A stretch of DNA of 64,000 nucleotides from CAVRAZ01 sp963719135 (lineage in GTDB: Bacteria; Pseudomonadota; Gammaproteobacteria; DSM-19610): positions 248,001-312,000 of the forward strand of contig CAVRAZ010000006.1 in the NCBI GenBank assembly GCA_963719135.1, written 5' to 3'. Positions 24,639 through 34,161 of the stretch are shown in pieces. The notes beneath the pieces were generated by a model, which worked only from the letters and a program-made list of their open reading frames with translations, ran no database searches and was not told where the DNA came from. Each line of letters starts with the position of its first letter. Positions within the stretch are counted from its first letter, which is position 1. Both the position numbers and the translations under genes were made by a program.

Positions 24639-27602
24639 CTACAGCTTGACGATCTCCATGCCCAAGTCCGCGCACACCGCGTGGTTGCCGGCGTGGGTGA
24701 TGACGGCAACACCCGCCCGATCGGGTCTCAAATACGCGCCGGCAACCCGCTGCAAATCCTTCAACTGCACCTTCAGCACGCGCTGGCGGAAGTGCCGGCG
24801 CTGCTCCGGCGTTCGTCCGTACAGGGCGTTATAGAACGCATCCTTGGCTTCCCCGGCCGGCGAGCCCGGCTTGTCGATCCCGCCGATGACGCCGAGAATG
24901 GCTTCCTCGACCAGCCGCCAGGGATGGTCGGCGCCGAGCAGCCACTCCACCGCGTGGTCGAAATCGTGCAGCGTCTCGGTGAGGCGCGGGTCGCGATAAG
25001 AGAAGAACCGGAAGACGGCGTTGTCCGTATCGTGCCCCGCCCCGCCGCCGTAGGCTCCGCCCTGCTCCCGTATTGCGCGGTGCAGATAGCCATTTCTGAG
25101 AAATCCGGCCAGGACGGTGAGCGCCGCCGAGTCCGCATGCTCGATCGGCACGGTCGGGAAGGCTTTTGCGCAAAAATTGACCTGCGTATTGGCGACCCAG
25201 CACGCGTTCACCGCCGCGTTCACCGGCTCCGTGGCGAAGCCGCTGAAATCGCCGGTGACATTCGGCCGGTCACCCCACCATGCCTCCAGGTCCTTGATGA
25301 AGCCGGACGCATGCGACGCCTCCCCAATCAGCAGAATCTGGCGGGGCGCAGCCAGCACCCGTTCGTGCAGACGCTGGAAGCGCCCGGCCAGCGCCGCCAC
25401 CGCGTCTTTGTCGTTCAGCGACTCGTCGAGCCGCTTCAGGAAACGGATGCCCGCCAGTCCCTGCAGGCGATGCGACAGCGCCGCGCCGGCGCTCAGACCG
25501 CTGCTGGCGGCCGTCATCGCCAGACTGTGGCCGCTGCCGGTCACGCTCTGCTCCCGGCGGGCGCGCTGTTGCGCGATCAGTTCCCGGATGCGCGCGTATT
25601 CATCGAATCGCGGCTGTTCGAGTGTATCGCCGAGCAGGCGCGTGATGTCCGCGTGGTGACGCACCAGGCCCTTGGAGGAAAATATCAGGTGCCCGCGCAG
25701 GCTCTGCGCATCGTCAATGGCGCTGCGCAGCGACTTGCTCGTCGAAACGCCGCCGCTCACGCTGGACTGGCGCATCTGGGTTTCGAGATAGTCACGGCCA
25801 GCGCTGCCAAGCTGCGGCAGGCAATGGGTATAGAAAGGCAGAACGTCCAGCAGTTCGTCGTCGAGACGCGGCATGTCGAGCACGACCTGCTGGTAGACGA
25901 TGCCATTGGTTCCCTGATGGTACAGGCTCAGCGGGAAATCACCGACCCGGCAGTCCTCGCCGACGGCTATCGGCATGTCCGCCGGCACATCGGCCAACGA
26001 CACCTTGGGCAGTATATCGGGGTCGTCCTCCTGGCGCTGACGCGCCTGCAGCGCGGCCGCTCTGCGCAGGATATCCGTCCGCTGCGATTCATTCAGTGAC
26101 CGGTTGATCAACGCGAGGCGCGCCGCCTCGGCACGATCGCGGCGTTCGGCGAGCCCGGTATCGGGCCTGAGGGTCAGGCGGACGCAGTGCGTATTGTCGA
26201 CCAGGCGTTCCCGCACCAGCCGCCTGATATACGCCGGATCCTCGATGTCCTTCCTGAGTACATCGAGCACCGGGTCGAGGTTGAGCAGTGCGACCGGGTC
26301 GCCGCGGTGCGTCGCAGCCGAAAGCGCTTCCAGAATCAACTGCAGTCCGTAGGGATAGCCGTCACCGGAGATCTCGCGCTGACCCAGCTCGATCTGGTGC
26401 AGCACGGATTCGACGCGATCGTGAGGCACGCCGTTTTCGGCAACGTCCTCGAGCACGGACCTGACCAGCGCCTCGAGCGCAGTGCCGGCATCGGAGGCAC
26501 AGCCTTCCAGACCGCACATGAAGCTCATTTCCCGGCTGGAAGCCTCCAGGCCGCACAGGGGCGACGGCGCGCTGCCCAATTCACTGGTTTCCAGCGCCCG
26601 GCGCAGCGGCGACGCGCTGTCGTCGAGCAGCACACCTTCGATCAGATGGGCTTCGATCTGTTCCCTGAGATTGGTGCTCGGCCCGAGCAGCCATCCCATC
26701 ACGATGTGCGTCTTGTCTTCGACCGACTCGGCCGGATCGAGCGCATAGCTCTCCTCGACCCGGACCGGCGCGTGGTAGCGCTTCTCGTCCCTGACTTCGA
26801 TATGGACGTCGAGGCGCCTGAAGCGGCTCAGCGCCTTCTCCTCGAAGCATGCCTGGTGTTCGTGCGCGGGAATATTGCCGTAGGTCATGAACACCGCGTT
26901 GGAAGGATGATAGTGCGTCTTGTAAAAGGCCTTGAGCTGTTCATACGTGAGATCCGGGATGTGCTCAGGGTCACCGCCGCTGTTGTAGTGATAGGTCGTT
27001 TCGGGAAACAGGTATCTCGTCAGCGTCTGCCAGAGCACACTGACCGGCGGACTCATGGCGCCTTTCATTTCGTTGAACACGACGCCTTTGAACACGAGGT
27101 CACTGTTCGGATCGTCCGGCTTTGCAAACTCGATTCGGTGCCCCTCCTGGGCAAAATCCAGATCGTGCAGGCGCGAAAAGAATACGGCGTCCAGATACAC
27201 GTCGAGGAGATTGTTGAAGTCCTTGCGGTTCTGGCTGGCGAAAGGGTACGCGGTCCAGTCGCTGCTGGTGAAGGCGTTCATGAAGGTATTCAGCGAGCGG
27301 CGGATCATCATGAAGAACGGATCGCGCACGGGGTAGCGCTCGCTGCCGCACAGAACGGTGTGTTCGAGAATGTGGGCGACGCCGGAGGAATCCATCGGCA
27401 CCGTGCGCAGCGCCACCAGAAAGACGTTCTCCGGGTTATCCGATGCCAGGTGGTAGTAGGCGGCACCAGTTTCCCGGTGACAATATTCCTCGACCACCAG
27501 ATTCAGGGACTCGATGCGTTCGCTGCGAAGCCACTCGAACGCCGCGTGCACCTTCGCCGGTTTACCGGGCTCGGCCTGTCGGTCTGCAACGACTGTACTC
27601 AT
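24639..27602 (-). CDS. M16C metallopeptidase, presequence-protease (PreP) type
   Basis: A 987-residue zinc peptidase of the insulinase superfamily. The inverted zinc motif HILEH is at residues 77-81 in GVAHILEHTVLCGSERYPVRDPFF, and the downstream glutamate region VFNEMKGAM is present. The long single chain with a peptidase half and an inactive second half joined by a helical hairpin is the PreP layout. It probably degrades short peptides in the cytoplasm, as there is no signal peptide. Length and motifs are standard; it is a single gene, divergent from xth with 265 bases between. Confidence 0.9.
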   Translation of the reverse strand: MSTVVADRQAEPGKPAKVHAAFEWLRSERIESLNLVVEEYCHRETGAAYYHLASDNPENVFLVALRTVPMDSSGVAHILEHTVLCGSERYPVRDPFFMMIRRSLNTFMNAFTSSDWTAYPFASQNRKDFNNLLDVYLDAVFFSRLHDLDFAQEGHRIEFAKPDDPNSDLVFKGVVFNEMKGAMSPPVSVLWQTLTRYLFPETTYHYNSGGDPEHIPDLTYEQLKAFYKTHYHPSNAVFMTYGNIPAHEHQACFEEKALSRFRRLDVHIEVRDEKRYHAPVRVEESYALDPAESVEDKTHIVMGWLLGPSTNLREQIEAHLIEGVLLDDSASPLRRALETSELGSAPSPLCGLEASSREMSFMCGLEGCASDAGTALEALVRSVLEDVAENGVPHDRVESVLHQIELGQREISGDGYPYGLQLILEALSAATHRGDPVALLNLDPVLDVLRKDIEDPAYIRRLVRERLVDNTHCVRLTLRPDTGLAERRDRAEAARLALINRSLNESQRTDILRRAAALQARQRQEDDPDILPKVSLADVPADMPIAVGEDCRVGDFPLSLYHQGTNGIVYQQVVLDMPRLDDELLDVLPFYTHCLPQLGSAGRDYLETQMRQSSVSGGVSTSKSLRSAIDDAQSLRGHLIFSSKGLVRHHADITRLLGDTLEQPRFDEYARIRELIAQQRARREQSVTGSGHSLAMTAASSGLSAGAALSHRLQGLAGIRFLKRLDESLNDKDAVAALAGRFQRLHERVLAAPRQILLIGEASHASGFIKDLEAWWGDRPNVTGDFSGFATEPVNAAVNACWVANTQVNFCAKAFPTVPIEHADSAALTVLAGFLRNGYLHRAIREQGGAYGGGAGHDTDNAVFRFFSYRDPRLTETLHDFDHAVEWLLGADHPWRLVEEAILGVIGGIDKPGSPAGEAKDAFYNALYGRTPEQRRHFRQRVLKVQLKDLQRVAGAYLRPDRAGVAVITHAGNHAVCADLGMEIVKL

Positions 27603-27867
27603 AGCACTCCAATCCTGTCAGTTTGCCTCGTGCGGTTCACGCCCGATTCTAACGCTGCCGGGACCCGACGCGCCATGCCGCCGATTGCGCGCAACGGCGC
27701 CGGTCGCCAGCCTGCGGGCGTTCAGACGAGCGCGAGACGGCGGAAATGAAGCGGCGGGAACGACGCGGCGCACGGGCGTTTTGCGCCGGCTTTCGGCACG
27801 GCACCGCCGCATGAAGGTTTTGCGACAGCCTGCTAGAATACGGTCTCTCCCGCAACCGCCGACGCGC

Positions 27868-28698
27868 ATGAAAATCGTCTCATTCAACCTCAACGGCATC
27901 CGCGCCCGCAGCCACCAGCTCAAACAACTGGTCGAAAGCCACCGACCCGATGTCATCGGCGTCCAGGAAACCAAGGTCCAGGACGCCGAATTCCCCATGG
28001 ACATTGCGGAAGAACTTGGATATCGCGCCGACTTTCACGGGCAGAAGGGTCACTATGGCGTGGCGCTGCTTTCCGGCCGGCCACCGGAAGAGGTCGTCAA
28101 GGGCCTTCCCGGCGACAGCGACACCGCCCAGCGCCGTCTCATCACGGGGCACTACGTCATGGCCGACGGACGCACGCTGACCGTGATCAACGGTTACTTT
28201 CCGCAGGGCGAGAGCCGCGATCATCCCGAGAAATTCCCGGCCAAGGAAAAATTCTACGCGGATGTGCTGGCCTATCTCGAAGCGGATTTCGAACCGGACC
28301 AGTTGCTGGTGGTCATGGGCGACATGAATGTCGCGCCGCTCGACAACGACATCGGAATCGGCGCCGACAATGCGAAGCGCTGGCTGCGCACCGGCAAGTG
28401 CAGTTTCCTGCCGGAAGAGCGCGAATGGCTGCAGCGTTTGCTGGACTGGGGCCTCGTGGACACGTTCCGCCAGCACCAGCCGCTCCTGGCGGACCGCTTC
28501 AGTTGGTTCGACTACCGCAGCCACGGCTTCGAGCGCGAGCCGAAACACGGGCTGCGCATCGATCTGCTGCTGGCCAGCCGCCCGCTGGCCCGGTTGTGTA
28601 CGGACGCCGGAATCTCCTACGACATCCGCGCCATGCAGAAGCCTTCGGATCACTGTCCGGTGTGGGCGCGTTTCGACCTGCCGGGCCCGGCGCCGTGA
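27868..28698 (+). CDS. xth: Exodeoxyribonuclease III
   Basis: A 276-residue AP endonuclease and 3'-5' exonuclease for base-excision repair. Catalytic segments are present: FNLNGIRAR (Asn), IGVQETKVQ (Glu), GDMNVAP (Asp and Asn) and the final SDHCPVW (Asp-His pair). The start MKIVSFNLNG is standard; the open frame continues upstream without family character. The last four bases overlap the GTG start of trhO (GTGA), so the two genes are translationally coupled. Confidence 0.95.
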   Translation: MKIVSFNLNGIRARSHQLKQLVESHRPDVIGVQETKVQDAEFPMDIAEELGYRADFHGQKGHYGVALLSGRPPEEVVKGLPGDSDTAQRRLITGHYVMADGRTLTVINGYFPQGESRDHPEKFPAKEKFYADVLAYLEADFEPDQLLVVMGDMNVAPLDNDIGIGADNAKRWLRTGKCSFLPEEREWLQRLLDWGLVDTFRQHQPLLADRFSWFDYRSHGFEREPKHGLRIDLLLASRPLARLCTDAGISYDIRAMQKPSDHCPVWARFDLPGPAP

Positions 28699-29621
28699 AT
28701 GCACTGATCGCCGCGTTCTACCGCTTCACCCCCTTGCCTGATCCTGCCGGGCTGAGGACATCGCTGCACCGCCTCTGCATCGACAACGACATCCGGGGCA
28801 CCGTTCTGGTGGCCGATGAAGGCGTCAACGGCACCATCGCGGGAGCCCGGGAGAACGTTCATTGGATCCTCGCCCATCTGCGTACCCTGCCCGGGCTCGC
28901 CGACCTGGAACACACGGAGTCACACGCCGGCCGCCAGCCCTTTCACCGCATGAAGCTGCGCCTGAAAAAGGAACTTGTCACGCTCGGCGTCGAACATGTA
29001 GACGCGAACGCGTGCGTCGGCACCTACGTACCGCCGCGCGCGTGGAACGCGCTGATCAGCGATCCGCAGGTGCTCGTGATCGACACGCGCAACGATTACG
29101 AATGCGAAATCGGAACGTTCGCGAATGCGCTCAATCCGCGCACGCACAGCTTCCGTGAGTTTCCCGCGTTCGTGCAGCGGCAACTCGACCCTGGTCGACA
29201 CCGCCGGGTCGCCCTGTTCTGCACGGGCGGCATCCGCTGCGAAAAGGCCACGGCGTACCTGCGGCGGCAGGGCTTCGGGGAGGTCTATCACCTGCATGGC
29301 GGGATCCTCAGATATCTCGAGGAAGTTTCCGAATCCGAGAGCCTCTGGCACGGCGAATGCCTCGTATTCGATGAGCGGGTCAGCGTCGACCACGCACTGC
29401 AGCCCGGCCGCTACGAACTCTGTCGCGCCTGCCGGCAGCCCGTCGCGGCACGGGATAAGGCCTCCCCCGCCTATGTTGAGGGCATCAGTTGCCACCGCTG
29501 CAGCGGAACCCTGAGCGACGACAAACTGCGCGCGGTCACCGAGCGCCAGAAACAGGTGCGTCTGGCCAGGGCACGCGGCGGAACGCATATCGGGACAATG
29601 CTCGCTCCGGGAGCGCGGTGA
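28695..29621 (+). CDS. trhO: tRNA uridine(34) hydroxylase, rhodanese-type
   Basis: A 308-residue protein of the TrhO (YceA) family, which hydroxylates U34 of certain tRNAs. An N-terminal acylphosphatase-like domain (GTVLVADEGVNGTIAG) is followed by a rhodanese domain with the active-site loop LFCTGGIRCEKA and a C-terminal zinc-like region with CxxC pairs (LCRACRQP and SCHRC). The GTG start overlaps the xth stop. Length and motifs are typical. Confidence 0.92.
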   Translation: MNALIAAFYRFTPLPDPAGLRTSLHRLCIDNDIRGTVLVADEGVNGTIAGARENVHWILAHLRTLPGLADLEHTESHAGRQPFHRMKLRLKKELVTLGVEHVDANACVGTYVPPRAWNALISDPQVLVIDTRNDYECEIGTFANALNPRTHSFREFPAFVQRQLDPGRHRRVALFCTGGIRCEKATAYLRRQGFGEVYHLHGGILRYLEEVSESESLWHGECLVFDERVSVDHALQPGRYELCRACRQPVAARDKASPAYVEGISCHRCSGTLSDDKLRAVTERQKQVRLARARGGTHIGTMLAPGAR

Positions 29622-29760
29622 AACCAAGACCGCCGTCGACCGTTAACCGCAACAGGAACCAATTGCGGCGGGAGCCTGTCTCCTTGAAGTGGTTCCATGA
29701 GTGGGTTAGCCTGTGTGGCGATCGCCATTGAGACAAGTGGAAATTTCATCAAGGATTAAT

Positions 29761-30471
29761 ATGTTGCGTCTTTCCTCAGTTCAATTTTCCTGGTTTCGCC
29801 GCGTCCTGGGCGCGGCGGCCCTGGTCGCGCTGCTGAGCGCCGGTGCCAACGCCGATGCAACCAGCGCCGACCCGCAGCCCCAGATCGAACAGACCACCCG
29901 AGAGTTGCTGATGGCGTTGCGCGACAAATCCGCGGCAATCAGCGCGAACCGCCAGATCGCCTACGACCTCGGCGAGAAATTCATCGTGCCCTTCCTGGAC
30001 TTCCCGACCATCACGCAGCTCGTGATCGGCAAGTACTGGCGCACGGCCAGCGATCAGCAGAAGCAGCGCCTGATCGAGGAAATCCGCGACATGATCACCC
30101 GCTCGTACGTCACGGCGATGACCGGCTACGCCGACCAGATCGTGGCCACCGGCGACAAGATCAGGTATTTCCCCTCGGGCTACAAACCGGGCGACCAGAA
30201 AGCCGTCGTGCACGCGAAAATTCAACTCCAGGACAACAAGGTGATCGATGTCGACTATATGTTGTTCAACAGCGACGGCAAATGGAAGATCTATGACATA
30301 CGGGTGGCCGGCGTCAGTCTGGCGGTCACCTATCGCACCAGCTACGGCGTCGAGATCCAACGCATCGGTCTGGACGGGCTGATCAGCAAGCTGGCCGATG
30401 CCAACAACCGCGACACCGTCGACTTCCCCGGCGCGGTGCCGTCTGAGATCCGCAATCTGGGCGTGAAGTAG
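29761..30471 (+). CDS. mlaC: MlaC-type periplasmic phospholipid-binding protein
   Basis: A 236-residue protein with a signal peptide (VLGAAALVALLSAGANA). The mature part follows the MlaC/Ttg2D pattern: VPFLDFPTITQLVIGKYWRTAS, SYVTAMTGYAD and WKIYDIRVAGVSLAVTYRTSYGVEI. MlaC carries phospholipids between the outer and inner membranes. The other mla genes (F, E, D, B) are not adjacent, so it is a detached copy or paralogue. I start at the Met after AAGGATTAAT. Confidence 0.87.
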   Translation: MLRLSSVQFSWFRRVLGAAALVALLSAGANADATSADPQPQIEQTTRELLMALRDKSAAISANRQIAYDLGEKFIVPFLDFPTITQLVIGKYWRTASDQQKQRLIEEIRDMITRSYVTAMTGYADQIVATGDKIRYFPSGYKPGDQKAVVHAKIQLQDNKVIDVDYMLFNSDGKWKIYDIRVAGVSLAVTYRTSYGVEIQRIGLDGLISKLADANNRDTVDFPGAVPSEIRNLGVK

Positions 30472-30565
30472 TCCCGCCCCGCCACCCCAACCCACGGAAG
30501 CCGTTTCCCGCACCCGCCGCCGGCGCCACTGGTCGGAACACCGGCGTCGCGCAATCGGGCAGGGC

Positions 30566-30979
30566 TCAACGGTCGCCGCTCGGCTTGCCGGGCGCGCTGA
30601 AATCGACCCGCACTTCCTTCACGTAGTCCCGGTCGAAAACCAGGTCGATGTGCGGCAGGCTTTCGGTCACCTCGATGCGCACCTGGCGCAATGGCGGAAT
30701 GCGGTTGGCGAGCCAGGCGCGGGCGGCGGCGGTCCGTGCATCGTTGCCGTCCCGGACGGCGCCCCACAGTTGCAGCGCGACGAACTGCGCGCACTGCAAC
30801 CGATCGGGGGCCGCCAGAAAATCCCGGCCAACACGAATCCCCTGCTCCATGCGTCGATCCATGGCTTCGAGATAAGCGACCTGGTGCGACGGCAACACCA
30901 CGCGGCGGTCGTACTCGACGGCCGACTCGCCGTTGACGACAATCGCCAGCACGGGGCTCGGCGCATCCGGGCGATTCAT
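30566..30979 (-). CDS. Conserved protein of unknown function
   Basis: A 137-residue soluble protein. The N-terminus (VLAIVVNGESAVEYDRRVVLPSHQVAYLEAMDRRM) and the end (VRIEVTESLPHIDLVFDRDYVKEVRVDFS) look conserved, but I do not recognise a domain. Its first four bases overlap the stop of the upstream glycosyltransferase-like gene (ATGA), so the two form an operon and may act together. Confidence 0.6.
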   Translation of the reverse strand: MNRPDAPSPVLAIVVNGESAVEYDRRVVLPSHQVAYLEAMDRRMEQGIRVGRDFLAAPDRLQCAQFVALQLWGAVRDGNDARTAAARAWLANRIPPLRQVRIEVTESLPHIDLVFDRDYVKEVRVDFSAPGKPSGDR

Positions 30980-32064
30980 GGCCGGTCACCGGACAGTTGC
31001 GCGTGCCGTTGCAGCAGGTCGGCGGCCTCGACGGCGCCGCGCGCCTCGGCGCGGTGGACGGTCAAACGGCTGCAATCGTCGAGCATCGCGGCCAGACCTC
31101 CGCGCGCCAGCGCTTCGGCGTCGACCGGTACGCCGGCGTCGTGCCGCCGCAACCAGTCGATCAGACAGGGCTCCTCCGGCCAGTCATGGCGCGGAATATA
31201 GGCCAGCGGCGTAGCGCTGGCGACGCACTCGGTGACGGTGCCGTAGCCGCACTTGCCCAGCACGCAATCCACCGACGCCAGGATGTCGGCAAACGACATC
31301 GGAATCGAACCGACGGGAAGCAGGCCCCGTTGCCCGGTCGCCCAGCCGTCGGGCACCAGGCAGGCCAGATCCGGCGCACAGCCCCAGGCTTCGACCGGCA
31401 TACGGGTTTCGATGCCGCCCGGCGCCACCAGCAGTACGCGCGCGGTGGTCGACAGCCCCGCAACGCTGCACAGTTTTTCGCGCCGTCGCCGGCCCGCGCG
31501 TGCGATCGCGCCGACGGCCACGGCGTTGTCCAGCCAGGTCATGGGCATCGCCGGCGCGGGACGTATGAACAGATCGGCGCTCCGGTAGGCATCGCGCATC
31601 TGTTCGAGGCAGCGGGCCGCTTCGGACGCGCCGCCGAAATAGTGTTCGAAGACATCCGCCCAGTTCAGCGAACAGAGCGCAAAGCGCTTCACACCGAGAC
31701 GCTGCGCGGCGGCCAGCGTCAGGTACGGCACGTCGGCCAGCAGGCAATCCGGCGCCAACGCCGCGAGGAACCGCGCTTCCCGCTGCACCGCCGACCGCCA
31801 GTCCGCGTGCAATGCAAGGTAGCGGTCGAAACTCGCACGCAGGTCGACCTCGAAGGCCGATTTCATGCAGAGTCCGAAATCCGCCGCGTGAGCGACGTAC
31901 GCAAACGGCGCCTCGATCCGCGCGCGCAGCAACGATTCCGGGAGTTCGGTGACCAGCGTCAGTCGCAACGCCGGATTGCGCCGCCACAATTCGTCGACGA
32001 CGGGCGCGACCTGCGCGGCGTGACCGAACCCGTGCGCGGTGACTGCAACCACCAGGTGAGTCAT
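30976..32064 (-). CDS. Glycosyltransferase-like protein, GT-B fold
   Basis: A 362-residue cytoplasmic protein. The N-terminal motif TAHGFGHAAQVAPVVDEL is like the glycine-rich loop of GT-B enzymes (MurG, L-arabinokinase N-terminal domain). The C-terminal half has a donor-binding-like segment VDCVLGKCGYGTVTECVASATPLAYIPRHDWPEEP. No membrane span. The acceptor and sugar are unknown. It is followed by the 137-residue protein with a 4-base overlap. About 160 bases separate it from lipA, so it may be a separate unit. Confidence 0.72.
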   Translation of the reverse strand: MTHLVVAVTAHGFGHAAQVAPVVDELWRRNPALRLTLVTELPESLLRARIEAPFAYVAHAADFGLCMKSAFEVDLRASFDRYLALHADWRSAVQREARFLAALAPDCLLADVPYLTLAAAQRLGVKRFALCSLNWADVFEHYFGGASEAARCLEQMRDAYRSADLFIRPAPAMPMTWLDNAVAVGAIARAGRRRREKLCSVAGLSTTARVLLVAPGGIETRMPVEAWGCAPDLACLVPDGWATGQRGLLPVGSIPMSFADILASVDCVLGKCGYGTVTECVASATPLAYIPRHDWPEEPCLIDWLRRHDAGVPVDAEALARGGLAAMLDDCSRLTVHRAEARGAVEAADLLQRHAQLSGDRP

Positions 32065-32227
32065 GCCGGCATCACCGACCCAGGTCAGAACGGAACCGGC
32101 GGATTCGGGACGCCGCGACGGAGACCCGTCGCGAACCGGCGTTCCGGTTGCCGGTCTGCGGCGTCAGCCGGTCCCGCGCATTCGCCGTCCGAGCGGCAGC
32201 CGGCGCCTCGCGTCATCGGCGGCGCCG

Positions 32228-33163
32228 CTAGAGAACTCCGGCGGCCTGCCGGTCGGCATGATACGAGGAACGCACCATCGGGCCGCTGGCGACATGGCTG
32301 AACCCCAGCGTCTCGCCGGTGTTTCCGAGCGCCTCGAATTCCGCCGGCGTGACGAAACGCCGCACCGCGAGATGGTGTACGCTGGGTTGCAGGTACTGAC
32401 CCAGCGTGAGCATCTCGACAGCCTGCGCGCGCAGATCACGCATCACCTGCTCGACTTCATCGAGCGACTCGCCCAGACCCAGCATCACGCCCGACTTGGT
32501 CGGCACCTGGGGGTGCGCTGCCTTGAATCGCGCCAGCAGGTCCAGCGACGACTGATAGTCCGATCCGGGGCGGACCTGTTTGTACAGGCGCGGGACGGTT
32601 TCGAGGTTGTGATTGAACACGTCGGGCGGCGCGGCCTGCATGATCGACAGCGCGGTGTCCATGCGGCCGCGGAAGTCCGGCACCAGGATCTCGATGCGCG
32701 TGGCCGGCGTCCGGTTGCGAATGGCCTGGATGCAGGCCGAGAAATGTTCCGCGCCGCCGTCGCGCAGATCGTCGCGGTCGACCGAGGTCACCACCACATA
32801 GCGCAACCCCATCGCCTCGATGGTGCGCGCCAGGTTCGCCGGCTCATCGGGATCCAGTGGATCTGGCCGGCCGTGGGCGACATCGCAGAACGGGCAGCGG
32901 CGGGTGCAGATGTCGCCCATGATCATGAACGTCGCCGTGCCCTGGCCGAAACACTCGCCCAGGTTGGGGCAGGAGGCCTCCTCGCACACGGTGTGCAGAT
33001 GGTTCTCGCGCAGCACGCGCTTGAGGCGCTGCACCTCCGGGCCGGACGGCGATTTCGCGCGTATCCAGGACGGCTTGCGCGGCGGCTGGACACTGGTTTC
33101 CACCTTGATCGGAATGCGCGCGGTCTTGGCGGCGCCGCGCTGGCGCCTGTCGGATTTGTTCAC
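32228..33163 (-). CDS. lipA: Lipoyl synthase
   Basis: A 311-residue radical-SAM enzyme that inserts two sulfurs into protein-bound octanoate. The auxiliary cluster cysteines are in CEEASCPNLGEC and the radical-SAM cluster in CTRRCPFCDV. The C-terminal RSSYHAD, which contributes the serine ligand, is present. It starts 7 bases after lipB on the minus strand and acts on the LipB product, so the pair forms the endogenous lipoate pathway. Confidence 0.97.
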   Translation of the reverse strand: MNKSDRRQRGAAKTARIPIKVETSVQPPRKPSWIRAKSPSGPEVQRLKRVLRENHLHTVCEEASCPNLGECFGQGTATFMIMGDICTRRCPFCDVAHGRPDPLDPDEPANLARTIEAMGLRYVVVTSVDRDDLRDGGAEHFSACIQAIRNRTPATRIEILVPDFRGRMDTALSIMQAAPPDVFNHNLETVPRLYKQVRPGSDYQSSLDLLARFKAAHPQVPTKSGVMLGLGESLDEVEQVMRDLRAQAVEMLTLGQYLQPSVHHLAVRRFVTPAEFEALGNTGETLGFSHVASGPMVRSSYHADRQAAGVL

Positions 33164-33170
33164 GTCGGAC

Positions 33171-33812
33171 TCATCGATCCCGGGACAGGCTAGTGTACCC
33201 CATCCGCTCGGCGAAGTACGCCAGCAGGCCGTCGGCGATCAGGGGCAAAGGCAGCTCGATTCCCATGTCTTTCAAGCGGGTAACCGGCATGCCGGCATAA
33301 CCGCAGGGGTTGATGCGGCGGAACGGCTCGAGGTCCAGGTCGACGTTCAGACTCAGACCGTGGTAACTGCAACCCTGCTTGACGCGCAGCCCCAGCGAGG
33401 CAATTTTCGCGCCTTCGACGTAGACACCGGGCGCGTCGTGCAGCCGCTCGGCCTCGACGCCCCGCCCGGCCAGCCAGTCGATCACCGTCGCTTCCAGATG
33501 CGCGACCAGGCGTTGCACGCCGATGCCCAGGCGGCGCAGATCGAGCATGACGTAAAGCACGAGCTGGCCGGGGCCGTGGTAGGTCACCTGGCCGCCGCGA
33601 TCGCTCTGAATCACCGGGATGCCGCCCGGATCGAGCACATGGATGCGCTTGCCGTTCAACCCCAGCGTGTACACGCCCGGGTGCTGCAAGACCCAGATTT
33701 CGTCGTCGGTTTCCGGCGTGCGCGACGACGTGAATGCCTGCATTTCGCGCCACACCGGCTCGTAGTCGCACACTCCCGGCTCGCGGACGCGCAGGCGCAC
33801 GGACTCACCCAT
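33171..33812 (-). CDS. lipB: Octanoyltransferase
   Basis: A 213-residue enzyme that moves octanoyl from acyl carrier protein to lipoate-dependent proteins. Motifs: HPGVYTLG, DRGGQVTYHGPGQLVLYVMLDL, KIASLGLRV (lysine) and NPCGYAGMPVT with the catalytic cysteine. The start MGESVRL overlaps the DUF493 gene stop by one base (TGATG), which fits coupled translation; longer readings have no family character. Confidence 0.96.
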   Translation of the reverse strand: MGESVRLRVREPGVCDYEPVWREMQAFTSSRTPETDDEIWVLQHPGVYTLGLNGKRIHVLDPGGIPVIQSDRGGQVTYHGPGQLVLYVMLDLRRLGIGVQRLVAHLEATVIDWLAGRGVEAERLHDAPGVYVEGAKIASLGLRVKQGCSYHGLSLNVDLDLEPFRRINPCGYAGMPVTRLKDMGIELPLPLIADGLLAYFAERMGYTSLSRDR

Positions 33813-34078
33813 CAAACCACCATCAGTATATCGTCGCAGGCAGTCAGTTCGCGGTAGATCGCATCGAGCTGCCCGCGACCGGTCGCCTGGATCACGAAGG
33901 TCACGGACAGGTAGTTGCCGTGCCGGCTGGCATTGACGCGCATGGCTTCGTTGACGAAGTCCGGCGCGTGGCGCCTGACGATGCCGAGTGCGCGCGCCTC
34001 GAACCCGGAGACCGATGTCCCCATCACCTTGATCGGAAAGGTGCAGGGAAACGTAAGTGCCGATTCCTGCTCGTTCAT
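33812..34078 (-). CDS. ybeD: YbeD/DUF493-family protein
   Basis: An 88-residue protein: FPCTFPIKVMGTSVSGFEARALGIVRRHAPDF, then RHGNYLSVTFVIQATGRGQLDAIYRELTACDDILMVV, the full DUF493 pattern with an ACT-like fold. In many gammaproteobacteria it precedes lipB, as here. Its exact role is unknown. Confidence 0.92.
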   Translation of the reverse strand: MNEQESALTFPCTFPIKVMGTSVSGFEARALGIVRRHAPDFVNEAMRVNASRHGNYLSVTFVIQATGRGQLDAIYRELTACDDILMVV

Positions 34079-34161
34079 GTTGAAAGCATAGCGCACGCAC
34101 CGGGCGGCGTCCCGACGCCGGTTCGAATTTCGGTGTCCGCGCCCGGCGGCCGGCGTCCGCG

